From the NCBI RefSeq assembly GCF_030159855.1, contig NZ_BSNG01000001.1, positions 310,001 to 374,000 on the forward strand: 64,000 bases of DNA, in the 5' to 3' direction. Below, in pieces: positions 33,675 through 43,581 of the stretch. Every line of letters starts with the position of its first letter. The stretch's first letter is position 1. The stretch is from Devosia yakushimensis. GTDB lineage: Bacteria; Pseudomonadota; Alphaproteobacteria; Rhizobiales; Devosiaceae. The notes under the pieces were generated by a model. It searched no databases. It had not been told where the DNA came from and saw only the letters and a list, made by a program, of their open reading frames with translations. A program made the position numbers and the translations under genes.

Positions 33675-36086
33675 CTACACGAAATAAGCCGCGGCCACGA
33701 GGCTGGCGAGCACGCCGATATCGGCGGCGAGCTTGTCGAGGCGGTCGGGCGTCATGTCGGCGGGCTCGGCGATGCGCAATTGGGTATGCAATTGCAGCCC
33801 GGCCTTGGCGGCGGGTGAAAGCTGACCATCGGCAACGCCGCCAGGCAACATCTCGATCTGTCTTTGCAGTTCGGTGAGCTGGAAGATCACCGAGCGTGGA
33901 TTGAGCGGGTCCAGCGTCAGCAGGTCGATGGCGCTCTCCGTACCCGCACTGACCGAATAACGGCGGCGATGCGACATCACGCTGTCGCCGATTTCGAGTA
34001 GCATTTCGAGCGAGCCGTCGGGCGCCTCCTTGCCGGTGAACCAGGCGGTGGCGCGGGCGATCTGCATGGCGCGCTCGAGCCGGCGGCCCAGTTCGAGGAA
34101 GCGCCAGCCGGCAAAGCGGTACATGTTTTCGTGCACGAGGCCGGAAAAGCCGGCCAGCTTGCGCAGCAGCACGGTCATGGCGCGGGTGGCGTCGTCGCCG
34201 GGCCTGACCCGGGTGGCAAAGCGCTGGGCAGTCTTTTGCAGATCGACCAGAGCGAGCCAGCCATCGGGCGAGAAGCGATCCCGGATCTGGCTGGCGCTGT
34301 GCACGGCGCTGTCGATGGAGGAGAGCAAGCCCAGCGGCATGGCATCGGCAACATCGACATCGATGGTTTCAAGGAAGGCGGCGCAATGGGTGAGGATCGG
34401 CAGGTCGGTCTTGGAGAGCTCGGCCTGGCGGGCATTATAGGCGCGCAGAATGCGGACCGTGGCCTCGCAGCGTTCGGCATAGCGGCCAAGCCAGATGAGG
34501 TTATCGGCGGCGCGGCTGGGCAGGCTGCCCGGCGAATTGCGCACCAGCTTCTGCCCATCGCGTGGCAGCAGCGACACCTGTTCCACGGGCTTGGACGACA
34601 CGACCCAGACGTCGGCCGCCTGGCCGCCGCGCTGCATGGCCAGGGCCGAGGCATCACTGGTAGAGCCGACCCGGGCGAAGCCGCCGGGCATGATGGTCCA
34701 GCCGTCTTCGGTGCGGGCCGCATAGACGCGCAGGGTTATGGCGCGGGGTTCGAGCTTGCCATCGACATAGACCGGGGCGGTGGACAGCTGGACCTGTTCC
34801 TGGCCGACATAATCGGCGCCATTGGTTCGGATGCGGTCGAGCAGGGCTTCGCGCTGGTCGGCGGGCACGGCGGAGCCGAGCATGGTGCCGCGCTGATCAT
34901 CGAAGGGGAGCGTGGTGGCGAAGGCCGGGCCGATCATCAGCTTGTCGAAATTGTCGAGCACGTGTTTTTGCTCGCCGGGCTGGCCGCACCACCAGGTGGC
35001 GATTTCGGGCAATAGCAGATCGGTACCCAGCAGTTTTTGCGCCAGCCGCGGCATGAAGGCGGCCAGCGCCCGGGTTTCGAGCAGGCCGGTGCCCAGCGCG
35101 TTGATCATCGAGATCGAGCCATGGCGCAGCGCCTCGACCATGCCGGGCGTGCCGATGCGGCTGTCGTAGCGTAGTTCCAGCGGGTCGATATAGGAGGCGT
35201 CCATGCGCCGCCACAGCACGGTCACCGGCTTCAGGCCCGCCACGGTGCGCACCATGACGCGCTCATCCTCGACCACCAGGTCTTCGCCCTCAAGCAGCAT
35301 GAGGCCGAGATAGCGGGCGATATAGGCGTGTTCGAAATAGGTTTCGTTGAGCTGACCCGGCGTCAATATGCCGACGCGGCCGCCATCGCGCTTGGCCTGG
35401 GTGAACAGGGTATCGCGGAAGGCGCGGAAGAAGCCGGCTAGCCGCTGGATGTTCATATCGGCATAGATGTCGGACAGGGCGCGGGTGGTGGCGACGCGGT
35501 TTTCCAGTGCAAAGCCGGCGCCGGATGGGGCCTGGGTGCGGTCGCCCAGTACCCACCAGGCGCCATTTGGGCCGCGGCCCAATTCGAAGGCGCAGAAATG
35601 CAGGTAGTGGCCGCTGGCGGGTTTGACACCGACCAGGGGGCGCAGGAATTCGCCATTGCGGGCGATGAGTTCGGGCGGCAGCAGTCCCTGTTGCACGAGG
35701 GTATTGTCGCCATAGATATCGGCAATGACGGTTTCGAGCAGCTCGGCGCGCTGGGTCAATCCCGCGCTGATGGTGGACCATTCGGCCTCGTCGATCAGCA
35801 GCGGAATCTTGGCCAGTGGCCAATCGCGCTCCTTGCCCTCGGCGCCATCATATTTGCGGTAGAATACGCCAGCATCGCGCAGATATTGATCGGCGCGCTC
35901 GAAACGGGCGGCAAGCTCGGCAGGGCCGAGCCTGTCGAATGCAGTCATCAAGGCAGCCCAACCCGGCCGGATATTGCCGGCAGGGTCAATCATTTCGTCG
36001 GGCACGCCCGGTTGCAGCCGGTAATCAGCGATGATGCTGGGACCGGCTGGGGGCTTGCCACGGGGCTTTTGACTGCGCGTATTCAT
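33675..36086 (-). CDS. Fused circularly permuted ATP-grasp and alpha-E protein
   Basis: An 803-residue protein that joins a circularly permuted ATP-grasp domain (COG2308 type, about 1-480, with GVKPASGHYLHFCAFELGRGPNG and GGRVGILTPG) to an alpha-E domain (COG2307 type, about 500-803, starting with SRAADNLIWLGRYAERCEATVRI). In most genomes I know of, these are two adjacent genes; fusion implies a fixed complex. ATP-grasp enzymes form peptide-like or amide bonds using ATP. It is 5 bases from each neighbour's reading frame. The substrate is unknown. Confidence 0.9.
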   Translation of the reverse strand: MNTRSQKPRGKPPAGPSIIADYRLQPGVPDEMIDPAGNIRPGWAALMTAFDRLGPAELAARFERADQYLRDAGVFYRKYDGAEGKERDWPLAKIPLLIDEAEWSTISAGLTQRAELLETVIADIYGDNTLVQQGLLPPELIARNGEFLRPLVGVKPASGHYLHFCAFELGRGPNGAWWVLGDRTQAPSGAGFALENRVATTRALSDIYADMNIQRLAGFFRAFRDTLFTQAKRDGGRVGILTPGQLNETYFEHAYIARYLGLMLLEGEDLVVEDERVMVRTVAGLKPVTVLWRRMDASYIDPLELRYDSRIGTPGMVEALRHGSISMINALGTGLLETRALAAFMPRLAQKLLGTDLLLPEIATWWCGQPGEQKHVLDNFDKLMIGPAFATTLPFDDQRGTMLGSAVPADQREALLDRIRTNGADYVGQEQVQLSTAPVYVDGKLEPRAITLRVYAARTEDGWTIMPGGFARVGSTSDASALAMQRGGQAADVWVVSSKPVEQVSLLPRDGQKLVRNSPGSLPSRAADNLIWLGRYAERCEATVRILRAYNARQAELSKTDLPILTHCAAFLETIDVDVADAMPLGLLSSIDSAVHSASQIRDRFSPDGWLALVDLQKTAQRFATRVRPGDDATRAMTVLLRKLAGFSGLVHENMYRFAGWRFLELGRRLERAMQIARATAWFTGKEAPDGSLEMLLEIGDSVMSHRRRYSVSAGTESAIDLLTLDPLNPRSVIFQLTELQRQIEMLPGGVADGQLSPAAKAGLQLHTQLRIAEPADMTPDRLDKLAADIGVLASLVAAAYFV

Positions 36087-36091
36087 GGGTT

Positions 36092-39000
36092 TTACCAGAA
36101 GCGTGGCGGGCGGCGCAGGTCAAGCGTTAGCGGGAATTCGTCCGCAGGCTTTTCGGCGCGCAGATCGTAGCCGCCCGGGGTGTAATTATGCGGCACGAAG
36201 CGGGCGAGGCGTCTTGCCTCGGCCTCGTTGCCATTGACCGGGAAGGTTTCGTAATTGCGCCCGCCCGGATGGGCGACGTGATAGGTACAGCCGCCGACGG
36301 GGCGGCCGGTCCAGGTGTCGTAGATGTCGAACACTAGCGGCGTATTGACCGGCATGGCCGGATGCATGCCCGAGGCGGGCTGCCAGGCCTTGTAGCGCAC
36401 CCCGGCAACGGCCGAGCCCGCCGTATCGGTCTTGCGCAGGGGAATGGGCCGCTGGTTGCAGGTGACGGCATAGCGTTCGGGATTGAGCCCATCGAGCTTG
36501 ACCTGTAGCCGCTCGACCGAGCTATCGACAAAGCGCACCGTGCCGCCAATGGCGCCCTGTTCGCCCATGACATGCCAGGGCTCGAGCGCTTGGCGCAGTT
36601 CGAGGCGGACGCCGTCATATTCGACTTCGCCGCAGAAGGGGAAGCGGAATTCGAGCTGGGCTGCGAACCAGGCTGGATCGAGCTTGAAACCGTGGGCGTC
36701 GAGATCGGCGAGGATGTCGAGAAAGTCCTGCCAGACATAATGGGGCAGCATGAAGCGATCATGCAGCGTTGTGCCCCATCGGGTGAAGCTGCCCTCCAGC
36801 GGATCGGTCCAGAAGCGGGCGATGAGGGCGCGGATCAGCACTTGCTGGGCAAGGCTCATGCGCGCATTGGGTGGCATTTCAAAGCCGCGGAATTCGACCA
36901 GACCCAGCCGGCCGGTGGGGCCATCGGGCGAATAGAGCTTGTCGATGCAGATTTCCGAGCGATGGGTATTGCCGGTGACGTCGACCAGAAGATTGCGGAA
37001 TAGCCGATCGACCAGCCAGGGCAAAGGCGGCAAGGCGCCCGAGGCCGGATGGGGCACCTGGGCCATGGCGATTTCGAGTTCGTAGAGGCTGTCGTGCCGG
37101 GCTTCGTCGAAGCGGGGGGCTTGGCTGGTGGGTCCGATGAACAGGCCCGAGAACAGATAGCTCATGGCCGGGTGACGCTGCCAATGCAGCACCAGCGACT
37201 TGAGCAGATCGGGGCGGCGCAGGAAGGGGCTGTCATCGGGCACGGCCCCGCCCACGACCACATGATTGCCGCCGCCAGTGCCAGTGTGGCGGCCATCGAT
37301 CATGAATTTGTCGGCGCCCAGCCGCGACAGGCGGGCCTCTTCATAGATGGCCGTGGTGGTGGCGACGCAATCGTCCCAATTGGAAGCGGGGTGGATATTG
37401 ACCTCGATGACACCCGGATCGGGCGCCACGCGGATGACATTGAGACGCGGATCGTGGGGCGGGGAATAGCCCTCGACATGCACGGGGAAGCCGATGGCTT
37501 TGGCTGATGCTTCGACAGCGGCGATCAGTTCGAGATAGTCTTCGAGCTTTTCGACCGGCGGCAGGAAGACGCAAAGGCGATGATCGCGGATTTCGGCGGT
37601 GACGGCGGTGCGCACCTCGCCCTCGATCTCGCTGATTTCCTGCTCGACCCGGTCCTGCTGCTCGCTGGCGGCAGTGAAAGACGAGGCGGTCTGCGCGCGT
37701 GGATCGGCTTCGATGCCGGAGGTTTGGCGTGTCAGAATTTCCAGCGGATCAGGCAGGGGGCCGCGCGGCGCGCCCGGGTCCTGCGCCACAACATGGGGAT
37801 AAGCGGTGGGCTTGATATGCTTGAGGGAACTCAGCGGCAGCCGGTACCCGGCCGGGCTATCGCCAGGCGCGAGGAAGAGTTTACCGCGCCGGGTCTTCCA
37901 TTTTTCGGTGAGCCAGGGGCTGGAGGCGGCTGCGTTCCAGCGCTGCACGGGCAGCACATAGCCGGTGGGGTTGGTCAGCCCGCGTTCGAACACTTTGGCG
38001 ATGCGGGAGCGCGCTTCGGGATCGGCCAGTTCGGAATTGGTGGGATCGACATTGGCGGGCAGATTGGCTTCCTTGAGCAGCCATTCGCCGGGGTCTTCAT
38101 AGGCCTCGTCGATGGTTTCCCCGGTCAGCCCGAGATTGTTCGCAAAGGCCGCGAGAAATTTGCGGGCATCAGCATGGGTCGCGGCGGTCTTGACGCCTTC
38201 GCGCGCCACCAGCGCCTCATCCTGCCAAACGGGCCTGCCATCGACGCGCCAATAGAGCGAGAAGGTCCAGCGCGGCAGGGTTTCGCCGGGATACCATTTG
38301 CCCTGGCCGTAATGCAGCAGGCCGGTGGGCGCGAAGCGCTGGCGCAGGCGGCGGATCAGGTCGTCGGCCAGGGCGCGCTTGGTGGGGCCGACGGCGCCGG
38401 TATTCCATTCGTCGGCTTCGAAATCGTCGATGGAAACAAAAGTTGGCTCGCCCCCCATGGTGAGGCGCACGTCGTTTTCGGCGAGGACTGTGTCGACCTG
38501 TTTGCCCAGGGCATTGAGCTGATCCCAGGACGCGTCGGAAAAGGGCTTGGTGATGCGCGGATGTTCGGCAACGCGGGTGACTCGCATGTCGAAGGCGAAA
38601 TCGACTTCGGCGTAAGAGGCAAAGCCCGAGATCGGCGCGGCATTGCGATAATGCGGGGTGGCGGCCAGCGGTACGTGACTTTCGCCGGTGAGAAGTCCCG
38701 AGGTAGGGTCGAGGCCGACCCAGCCGGCGCCGGGCAGGTAGACTTCGCACCAGGCATGCAGATCGGTGAAATCATGATCGGTGCCGGCGGGGCCATCGAG
38801 CGAGACCAGATCGGGCTTGAGCTGGATCAGATAGCCCGACACGAAGCGGGCGGCAAAGCCCAGATTGCGCAGGGTCTGGACCAGCAGCCAGCTGGAATCC
38901 CGGCAGGAGCCCTTGGCATTGCCCAGGGTTTCCTCGGGCGTCCACACCCCGGTTTCCATGCGCACGATATAGGCAATGTGCTGCTGGATGGAGGCATTGA

Positions 39001-39442
39001 TGCCGGTGACGAAATTGACCGTGTTCATCGGCGTCTTGTCGATGCCGTCGATGAAACGCTGCAGCAGCGGGCCGACCGGTTCGGGCCGCAAATAGATGGA
39101 GAGGTCCTCGCGAATGTCTTCGGGATATTGGAACGGGAAGGTTTCCGCCGTCTCCTCGACGAAGAAATCGAAGGGATTATAGACCGTCATATCAGCGACG
39201 AGATCGACTTCGATCTTGAGCTCGGTGACCGGCTCGGGGAACACGAAACGGGTCAGGAAATTGCCATAGGCATCCTGCTGCACATTGACGAAATGCAGCG
39301 ACGGAGACACCCGCAGGGAGTGGCTCAACACCTTGGTTCTGGAATGCGGCGCCGGTTGCAGCCGGATGATCTGGGGCTGGAGGAGGACCGGACGGTCATA
39401 TTTGTAGTGAGTCAGATGGTAGACGGCGGCTTTGATCGACAT
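36092..39442 (-). CDS. Large transglutaminase-DUF2126 protein
   Basis: A 1116-residue protein. An N-terminal transglutaminase module (about 1-275) has Cys180 in AKGSCRDSSWLL, His229 in DLHAWCEVYLP and Asp245 in VGLDPTSG; the remaining 800 residues are a DUF2126 (COG4196) region with its own conserved stretches such as GGNHVVVGG and GLVEFRGFEMPPNARMSLAQQ, which recall amidoligase or glutamine-synthetase-like folds. It is the first gene of the operon with the ATP-grasp/alpha-E and second transglutaminase. The promoter should lie in 39443-39557, where no known box is seen. Confidence 0.9.
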   Translation of the reverse strand: MSIKAAVYHLTHYKYDRPVLLQPQIIRLQPAPHSRTKVLSHSLRVSPSLHFVNVQQDAYGNFLTRFVFPEPVTELKIEVDLVADMTVYNPFDFFVEETAETFPFQYPEDIREDLSIYLRPEPVGPLLQRFIDGIDKTPMNTVNFVTGINASIQQHIAYIVRMETGVWTPEETLGNAKGSCRDSSWLLVQTLRNLGFAARFVSGYLIQLKPDLVSLDGPAGTDHDFTDLHAWCEVYLPGAGWVGLDPTSGLLTGESHVPLAATPHYRNAAPISGFASYAEVDFAFDMRVTRVAEHPRITKPFSDASWDQLNALGKQVDTVLAENDVRLTMGGEPTFVSIDDFEADEWNTGAVGPTKRALADDLIRRLRQRFAPTGLLHYGQGKWYPGETLPRWTFSLYWRVDGRPVWQDEALVAREGVKTAATHADARKFLAAFANNLGLTGETIDEAYEDPGEWLLKEANLPANVDPTNSELADPEARSRIAKVFERGLTNPTGYVLPVQRWNAAASSPWLTEKWKTRRGKLFLAPGDSPAGYRLPLSSLKHIKPTAYPHVVAQDPGAPRGPLPDPLEILTRQTSGIEADPRAQTASSFTAASEQQDRVEQEISEIEGEVRTAVTAEIRDHRLCVFLPPVEKLEDYLELIAAVEASAKAIGFPVHVEGYSPPHDPRLNVIRVAPDPGVIEVNIHPASNWDDCVATTTAIYEEARLSRLGADKFMIDGRHTGTGGGNHVVVGGAVPDDSPFLRRPDLLKSLVLHWQRHPAMSYLFSGLFIGPTSQAPRFDEARHDSLYELEIAMAQVPHPASGALPPLPWLVDRLFRNLLVDVTGNTHRSEICIDKLYSPDGPTGRLGLVEFRGFEMPPNARMSLAQQVLIRALIARFWTDPLEGSFTRWGTTLHDRFMLPHYVWQDFLDILADLDAHGFKLDPAWFAAQLEFRFPFCGEVEYDGVRLELRQALEPWHVMGEQGAIGGTVRFVDSSVERLQVKLDGLNPERYAVTCNQRPIPLRKTDTAGSAVAGVRYKAWQPASGMHPAMPVNTPLVFDIYDTWTGRPVGGCTYHVAHPGGRNYETFPVNGNEAEARRLARFVPHNYTPGGYDLRAEKPADEFPLTLDLRRPPRFW

Positions 39443-39557
39443 GCGTTCCAGTCGCTCATTTCAGGCCACGTATTTCGACTTCCCGATAAGGAGCTTAGCG
39501 GGGATTTTGGGGGAGGGATAGGGTGGCGGAGTGGCTATGATGGGGACGGAGTTACCC

Positions 39558-41144
39558 TCACTCCATCGCGTCAATGACCTGCCGCTGGCGCAGCATTTCG
39601 AGGAAAATCCGATAGTCCTTATCGAATTGAACCCGCGCAGCGGCGGCAGGCGCTCGCGAACTGCCGGGCTGGTGCATGGCCACACAAGCCGCGTCGAGGC
39701 TGGGATAGAGGCCGGCGGCGGTGGCGGCGACCATGGCCATGCCGAGCAGGGTTGCGTCCTGGGCCGAGGACTGCACCACCGTGCAGCCGGTGGCGTCGGC
39801 ATAGAGCTCCATCAGCAAGGGGCTCTTGGTGTGGCCGCCGGTGATATGCAGGGTATCGATGGCATAGCCGCGGGTGTTGAGGGTTTCGAGGATGTGGCGG
39901 ACCCCCAGCGCGATGGCGACGCAGGCGCGCCAATAGAGGCGGCAGAGGCTGTCGAAATCGCTGTCCAGCGTCAGCCCAGAGATGACGCCGAGGGCGAAGG
40001 GGTCGCCCAGGGGCGAGCGGTTGCCGTGGAAATCGGGCAGCACATGCAGCCGGCTCGCCAGCCCCAGGCCCTCGTCGGCGCGCAGGGCCATGATGCGTTC
40101 GGCGATGGCGCGGTGCCGCTCGCGGGTGGGTTCGCCGCCCGCGCCATGCCAGCGCACGAGATGATCGAGCAGCGCGCCGGTGGCCGATTGGCCGCCTTCA
40201 TTGAGCCAGACGCCCGGGAGCACGGCGCCATAGTAAGGGCCCCAGACCCCGGCGGTAGGGCGGTCTTCGGCCGATAGCGCCATGACGCAGCTCGATGTGC
40301 CGGCGATCAGCGCCAGGTGGCGATCGATGGTGCCGACATCGCCGGTAAAGGCGCCGAGCAGGCCCAGGGCCCCGGCATGGGCGTCGATGAGGCCGGCGCC
40401 GACATGGCAATTGGTGGTGAGGCCAAGATCGGCCGCGGCGGCCGGCGTGAGCGTGCCCAGATCGGTGCCGATGGGGCTGGCCGCCTGGGGCAGTGCGGCG
40501 CGTTCGATCAGGTCATCAAGGCCCACGAGGTCCAGAAAGTCCTGCCGCCAGGCCGGGCTGGTATGGCCCAGATAGGTCCATTTGCAGGTGAGGGTGGATT
40601 GGCTGCGGGCGAGCGAGCCGGTGGCTTTCCAGGAGAGGAAATCAGCGAGGTCGAACATCATGCCAGCGCTGGCCCAGCTCTGCGGCATATGCCGCTTGAG
40701 CCACATCAGCTTGGGCACTTCCATTTCCGGCGACATGACGCCGCCCGCGAAATTGAGCACGAGGTGGCCGGTGGCCGTGCATTCTTCGGCTTCGGCCAGG
40801 GCGCGGTGATCAAGCCAGACAATAGTGTCCCAGCGCGCATCGCCATTGGTGGAGACGCTGACCGGGGCGCCATCGCGGGCGCGGACTACCAGCGAACAGG
40901 TGGCATCGAAGGCAAGGCCGGCTACGGCTTCGGGCGCAGCGCCGGCGAGCGACATGGCGCTGCGTACTGCTGTGCACACGGCGCGCCAGATTTCCTCGCT
41001 GTCATGCTCGGCATGGTTGGCATCGGTGCGATTCATGGAAATGGGATGCTCGGCGCGGCCCAGCAGCAGGCCTTCGGGCGTCAGCACGCCCGCCCGGGCG
41101 CTCCCCGTGCCCACATCGACAGCAACCAGGAGGCTTTGTAACAA
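39558..41144 (-). CDS. FGGY-family carbohydrate kinase (ribulokinase-like)
   Basis: A 528-residue sugar kinase of the FGGY group with the N-terminal phosphate-binding DVGTGSARAGVLTPEG and the C-terminal HITGGHTKSPLLMELYADATGC. It would phosphorylate the keto-sugar released by the dehydrogenase upstream, such as ribulose or xylulose; which one cannot be decided. The start is a TTG at 41144, 2 bases after the HAD gene stop, with GAGGG about 10 bases upstream. It is the last gene of the polyol operon. Confidence 0.85.
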   Translation of the reverse strand: MLQSLLVAVDVGTGSARAGVLTPEGLLLGRAEHPISMNRTDANHAEHDSEEIWRAVCTAVRSAMSLAGAAPEAVAGLAFDATCSLVVRARDGAPVSVSTNGDARWDTIVWLDHRALAEAEECTATGHLVLNFAGGVMSPEMEVPKLMWLKRHMPQSWASAGMMFDLADFLSWKATGSLARSQSTLTCKWTYLGHTSPAWRQDFLDLVGLDDLIERAALPQAASPIGTDLGTLTPAAAADLGLTTNCHVGAGLIDAHAGALGLLGAFTGDVGTIDRHLALIAGTSSCVMALSAEDRPTAGVWGPYYGAVLPGVWLNEGGQSATGALLDHLVRWHGAGGEPTRERHRAIAERIMALRADEGLGLASRLHVLPDFHGNRSPLGDPFALGVISGLTLDSDFDSLCRLYWRACVAIALGVRHILETLNTRGYAIDTLHITGGHTKSPLLMELYADATGCTVVQSSAQDATLLGMAMVAATAAGLYPSLDAACVAMHQPGSSRAPAAAARVQFDKDYRIFLEMLRQRQVIDAME

Positions 41145-41146
41145 GA

Positions 41147-41836
41147 CTAGAGCGCCCTCTTCTCGGTTCGCAGGGAGCGTACAAGATCAGGCAGGGAATG
41201 CATATCGTCGAAAATGCGGTCGGGCTGCATTGTGGTGATAGTGGCGGCCAGGCCGGCAGGAGCGATGTGGCTGCCGCCCAGATAGCCGAACACTTTCATG
41301 CCGGCGCTGCGGGCCGCGGCTATGCCGGCGGGGCTATCCTCGATGACGAGGCACCGGGCGGGGGAAACGCCCATGGCGCGGGCGGCGTGGAGGAAGAGAT
41401 CGGGCGCGGGCTTGCCGTTCTGGACCATTGTGGCGGAGAAGATATTGGGCTCGAAGGCGGCCAGCATGCCAGTCAACTCCAGGCTGATCCGGATGCGTTC
41501 GGGCTGGCTGGAGGACGCGACGCAGAACGGGATTTCGAGCTGGTCGAGAATACCGGGAAGGCCCGGATTCGCCTGCAATTGCTGGCGATAGAGGGCATAG
41601 AGATCCTGCCGCATGGAGGCGAGGGCGGCTTCTCCCAGCGGCATGCCGTGGCTGTCCAGCAGGCTGGCCGAGATGGATGAGAGGGAGCGGCCGAGATAGT
41701 CGCGATAGGCCATTGCGGGGGTGATTGCGGCGCCCTGGCGGGCGATGGCGGCGATGAGCACCTGCATGGCGAGGGGCTCGCTATCCACGAGCACGCCATC
41801 GCAATCGAAGATGATGAGATCGATGGCCCGGCTCAC
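41147..41836 (-). CDS. HAD-superfamily phosphatase of the polyol operon
   Basis: A 229-residue beta-phosphoglucomutase-like HAD hydrolase with motif I IIFDCDGVLVDSEPLA, motif II CVASSSQ, the Lys in NGKPAPDLF and motif III VIEDSPAGIAAA. I choose the GTG at 41836, whose last two bases overlap the dehydrogenase stop TGA (GTGA); the open frame extends upstream but without signals. It probably dephosphorylates a sugar or polyol phosphate. This HAD-dehydrogenase-kinase set is common in rhizobial polyol operons. Confidence 0.85.
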   Translation of the reverse strand: MSRAIDLIIFDCDGVLVDSEPLAMQVLIAAIARQGAAITPAMAYRDYLGRSLSSISASLLDSHGMPLGEAALASMRQDLYALYRQQLQANPGLPGILDQLEIPFCVASSSQPERIRISLELTGMLAAFEPNIFSATMVQNGKPAPDLFLHAARAMGVSPARCLVIEDSPAGIAAARSAGMKVFGYLGGSHIAPAGLAATITTMQPDRIFDDMHSLPDLVRSLRTEKRAL

Positions 41837-43308
41837 AACTGGTCTGCCAGATACCGTTCCAGCGTCGCCTTGGTGCCGATTTCCCATAGCGTTTTCAATG
41901 CCTTGCTGAAGGCGGCGATGAAGGCGGGGCTATGGGCCAGCTCGCCGTAGATATCGGCCATTTCGAGCCAGGCCCGCGGATCGACCTTGGCTTTTTGGGC
42001 CTGGGCGGTGAGGCGATCCCAGCTGGGGTCGTTGGGTTCGATGACTGCGCCGCTGTCGGTTGTGCCGTAGCAATAGCGGCACCAGAGGGCCGAAACGAGT
42101 GACAATCCGTTAACAGACTGTTGACGTTGGCTTCGCTCGAGCGCGGATGGAATGATGAATTTGGGCTGCCGGTTCGACCCGTCCAGAGCCAGTCTGCGGA
42201 CAGTATCGCCGATCTTGGGGTTGGCGAACCGTTTTTCACACAGTGCGAAATAGGCGTTGAGATCGGTATCGGGCACCGGGGGCACGATGGGGATGATCTC
42301 GTCTTCTTCGACCTTGCGGAGGAAAGCGGCGACCAGGGGATGCTCCATGGCCTCGTGCACGAAGTGGATATCCATGAGACCGGCCGGATAGGCGATGGTG
42401 GCGTGGCCGCCATTGAGGATGCGGATCTTCATGTGCTCGTAGGGGGCGACGTCGGCGACGAATTGCACGCCGACCTTTTCCAGCGCGGGGCGGCCGGCGG
42501 GGAAATTGTCCTCCAGCACCCATTGGCGGAAGCTTTCGCAGAAGACGGGCCAATTGTCCTCGATGCCGAAGGTTTCGGCGAGCAGGGCAATCTCGCGCGG
42601 CGAAGTGGCCGGGGTGATGCGATCGACCATGCCATTGGGGAAGGCGACATTGGCCTTGACCCATTGGGCAAGGGCGGGGTCGATCAGCGCGGCAAGGCCG
42701 GCCACGGCGTTTTCGGTTACGTGGCCATTGCCGGGGATATTGTCGCAGCTCATCACCGTGAAGGGGCGGATGCCGAGGTCGCGGCGGCGGATGAGGCCGG
42801 CCAGGATGAGGCCGAAGGCGGTTTTGGGGGCAGCCATATTGGCCGCGTCCCAGGCGATATCGGGATGGGCGGGATCGAATGTCTGGCTGGCCGGGTCGAT
42901 GTAATAGCCGCCTTCAGTGATGGTCAGCGACACGATGCGGATGGCCGGATCGGTCAGCCGCTCGATCACCGCGTCGCTATCGCCGGGCTTGAGGTAATCG
43001 ATCATGGGGCCGGTGACGCGGGCGGAGCTGGAATCGGCTTCCTGCTCGACCACGGTGGTCAGCCAATCCTGTTGCCTGAGCTTTTGCCGCATGGCCTCGT
43101 CGGCCTCGCGCACGCCGGCGCCGATCAGGGCCCAGTCGTGTCCCGCGCCGGTGGCGAAGAGATCGTCGAGATAGACGGCCTGGTGGGCGCGGTGGAAGTT
43201 GCCGACGCCGAAATGGACGATGCCGGCGCGGAGGGTGCCGCGGTTATAAGCGGGGGTGGACGCCGTGGTGATGGCGGGCAGGGCGGCGGCGGAGAGTTTG
43301 GTGGTCAT
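41833..43308 (-). CDS. Mannitol dehydrogenase family protein
   Basis: A 491-residue long-chain polyol dehydrogenase with the NAD-binding VHFGVGNFHRAHQAVYLDDL (about 30-49) and the catalytic Lys in KIRILNGGHATIAYPAG (about 296-312). It oxidises a sugar alcohol such as mannitol, arabitol or sorbitol to the ketose. It lies downstream of the ATPase gene, after a 273-base gap with repeats, in the same operon as the importer and the kinase. Confidence 0.92.
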   Translation of the reverse strand: MTTKLSAAALPAITTASTPAYNRGTLRAGIVHFGVGNFHRAHQAVYLDDLFATGAGHDWALIGAGVREADEAMRQKLRQQDWLTTVVEQEADSSSARVTGPMIDYLKPGDSDAVIERLTDPAIRIVSLTITEGGYYIDPASQTFDPAHPDIAWDAANMAAPKTAFGLILAGLIRRRDLGIRPFTVMSCDNIPGNGHVTENAVAGLAALIDPALAQWVKANVAFPNGMVDRITPATSPREIALLAETFGIEDNWPVFCESFRQWVLEDNFPAGRPALEKVGVQFVADVAPYEHMKIRILNGGHATIAYPAGLMDIHFVHEAMEHPLVAAFLRKVEEDEIIPIVPPVPDTDLNAYFALCEKRFANPKIGDTVRRLALDGSNRQPKFIIPSALERSQRQQSVNGLSLVSALWCRYCYGTTDSGAVIEPNDPSWDRLTAQAQKAKVDPRAWLEMADIYGELAHSPAFIAAFSKALKTLWEIGTKATLERYLADQL

Positions 43309-43350
43309 GGGTTAGGCCCCGGATAGGGAGTGGTCGGGCGTCGAGCTATT

Positions 43351-43440
43351 CCCCTCCCCCTTGAGGGGAGCGGTTGGGGGTAGGCGTGTCGTGGTTTCAA
43401 CGAGCCCGATGATCGAGGAGGGCACGACACCCCCACCCTC
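43351..43440. repeat. Palindromic repeat between dehydrogenase and ATPase genes
   Basis: C-rich/G-rich hairpin (near 43351-43380) with an inverted GTGTCGTG/CACGACAC pair (43386-43393, 43422-43429). The gap 43309-43581 also holds a 23-base near-perfect palindrome at 43481-43503 (AAATCGCTCC and GGAGCGATTT arms). Confidence 0.65.
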
Positions 43441-43581
43441 GACAGCCATTCGAGCGTAGCTCTCATGGCCTTTCTCGCTCAAATCGCTCCAGTGGAGCGA
43501 TTTGCCCCTGCGGATCGCTCCAAAGCCCCTCAAGGACGAGGGATGCGCAGGAGCCGCTGCATTGGTGGAATGGTCGCGCAC

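Noticed and set aside
37580..39577. A 665-codon open frame antisense to the large transglutaminase gene
   Set aside because: Low-complexity GC-driven shadow of a well-supported gene on the other strand.
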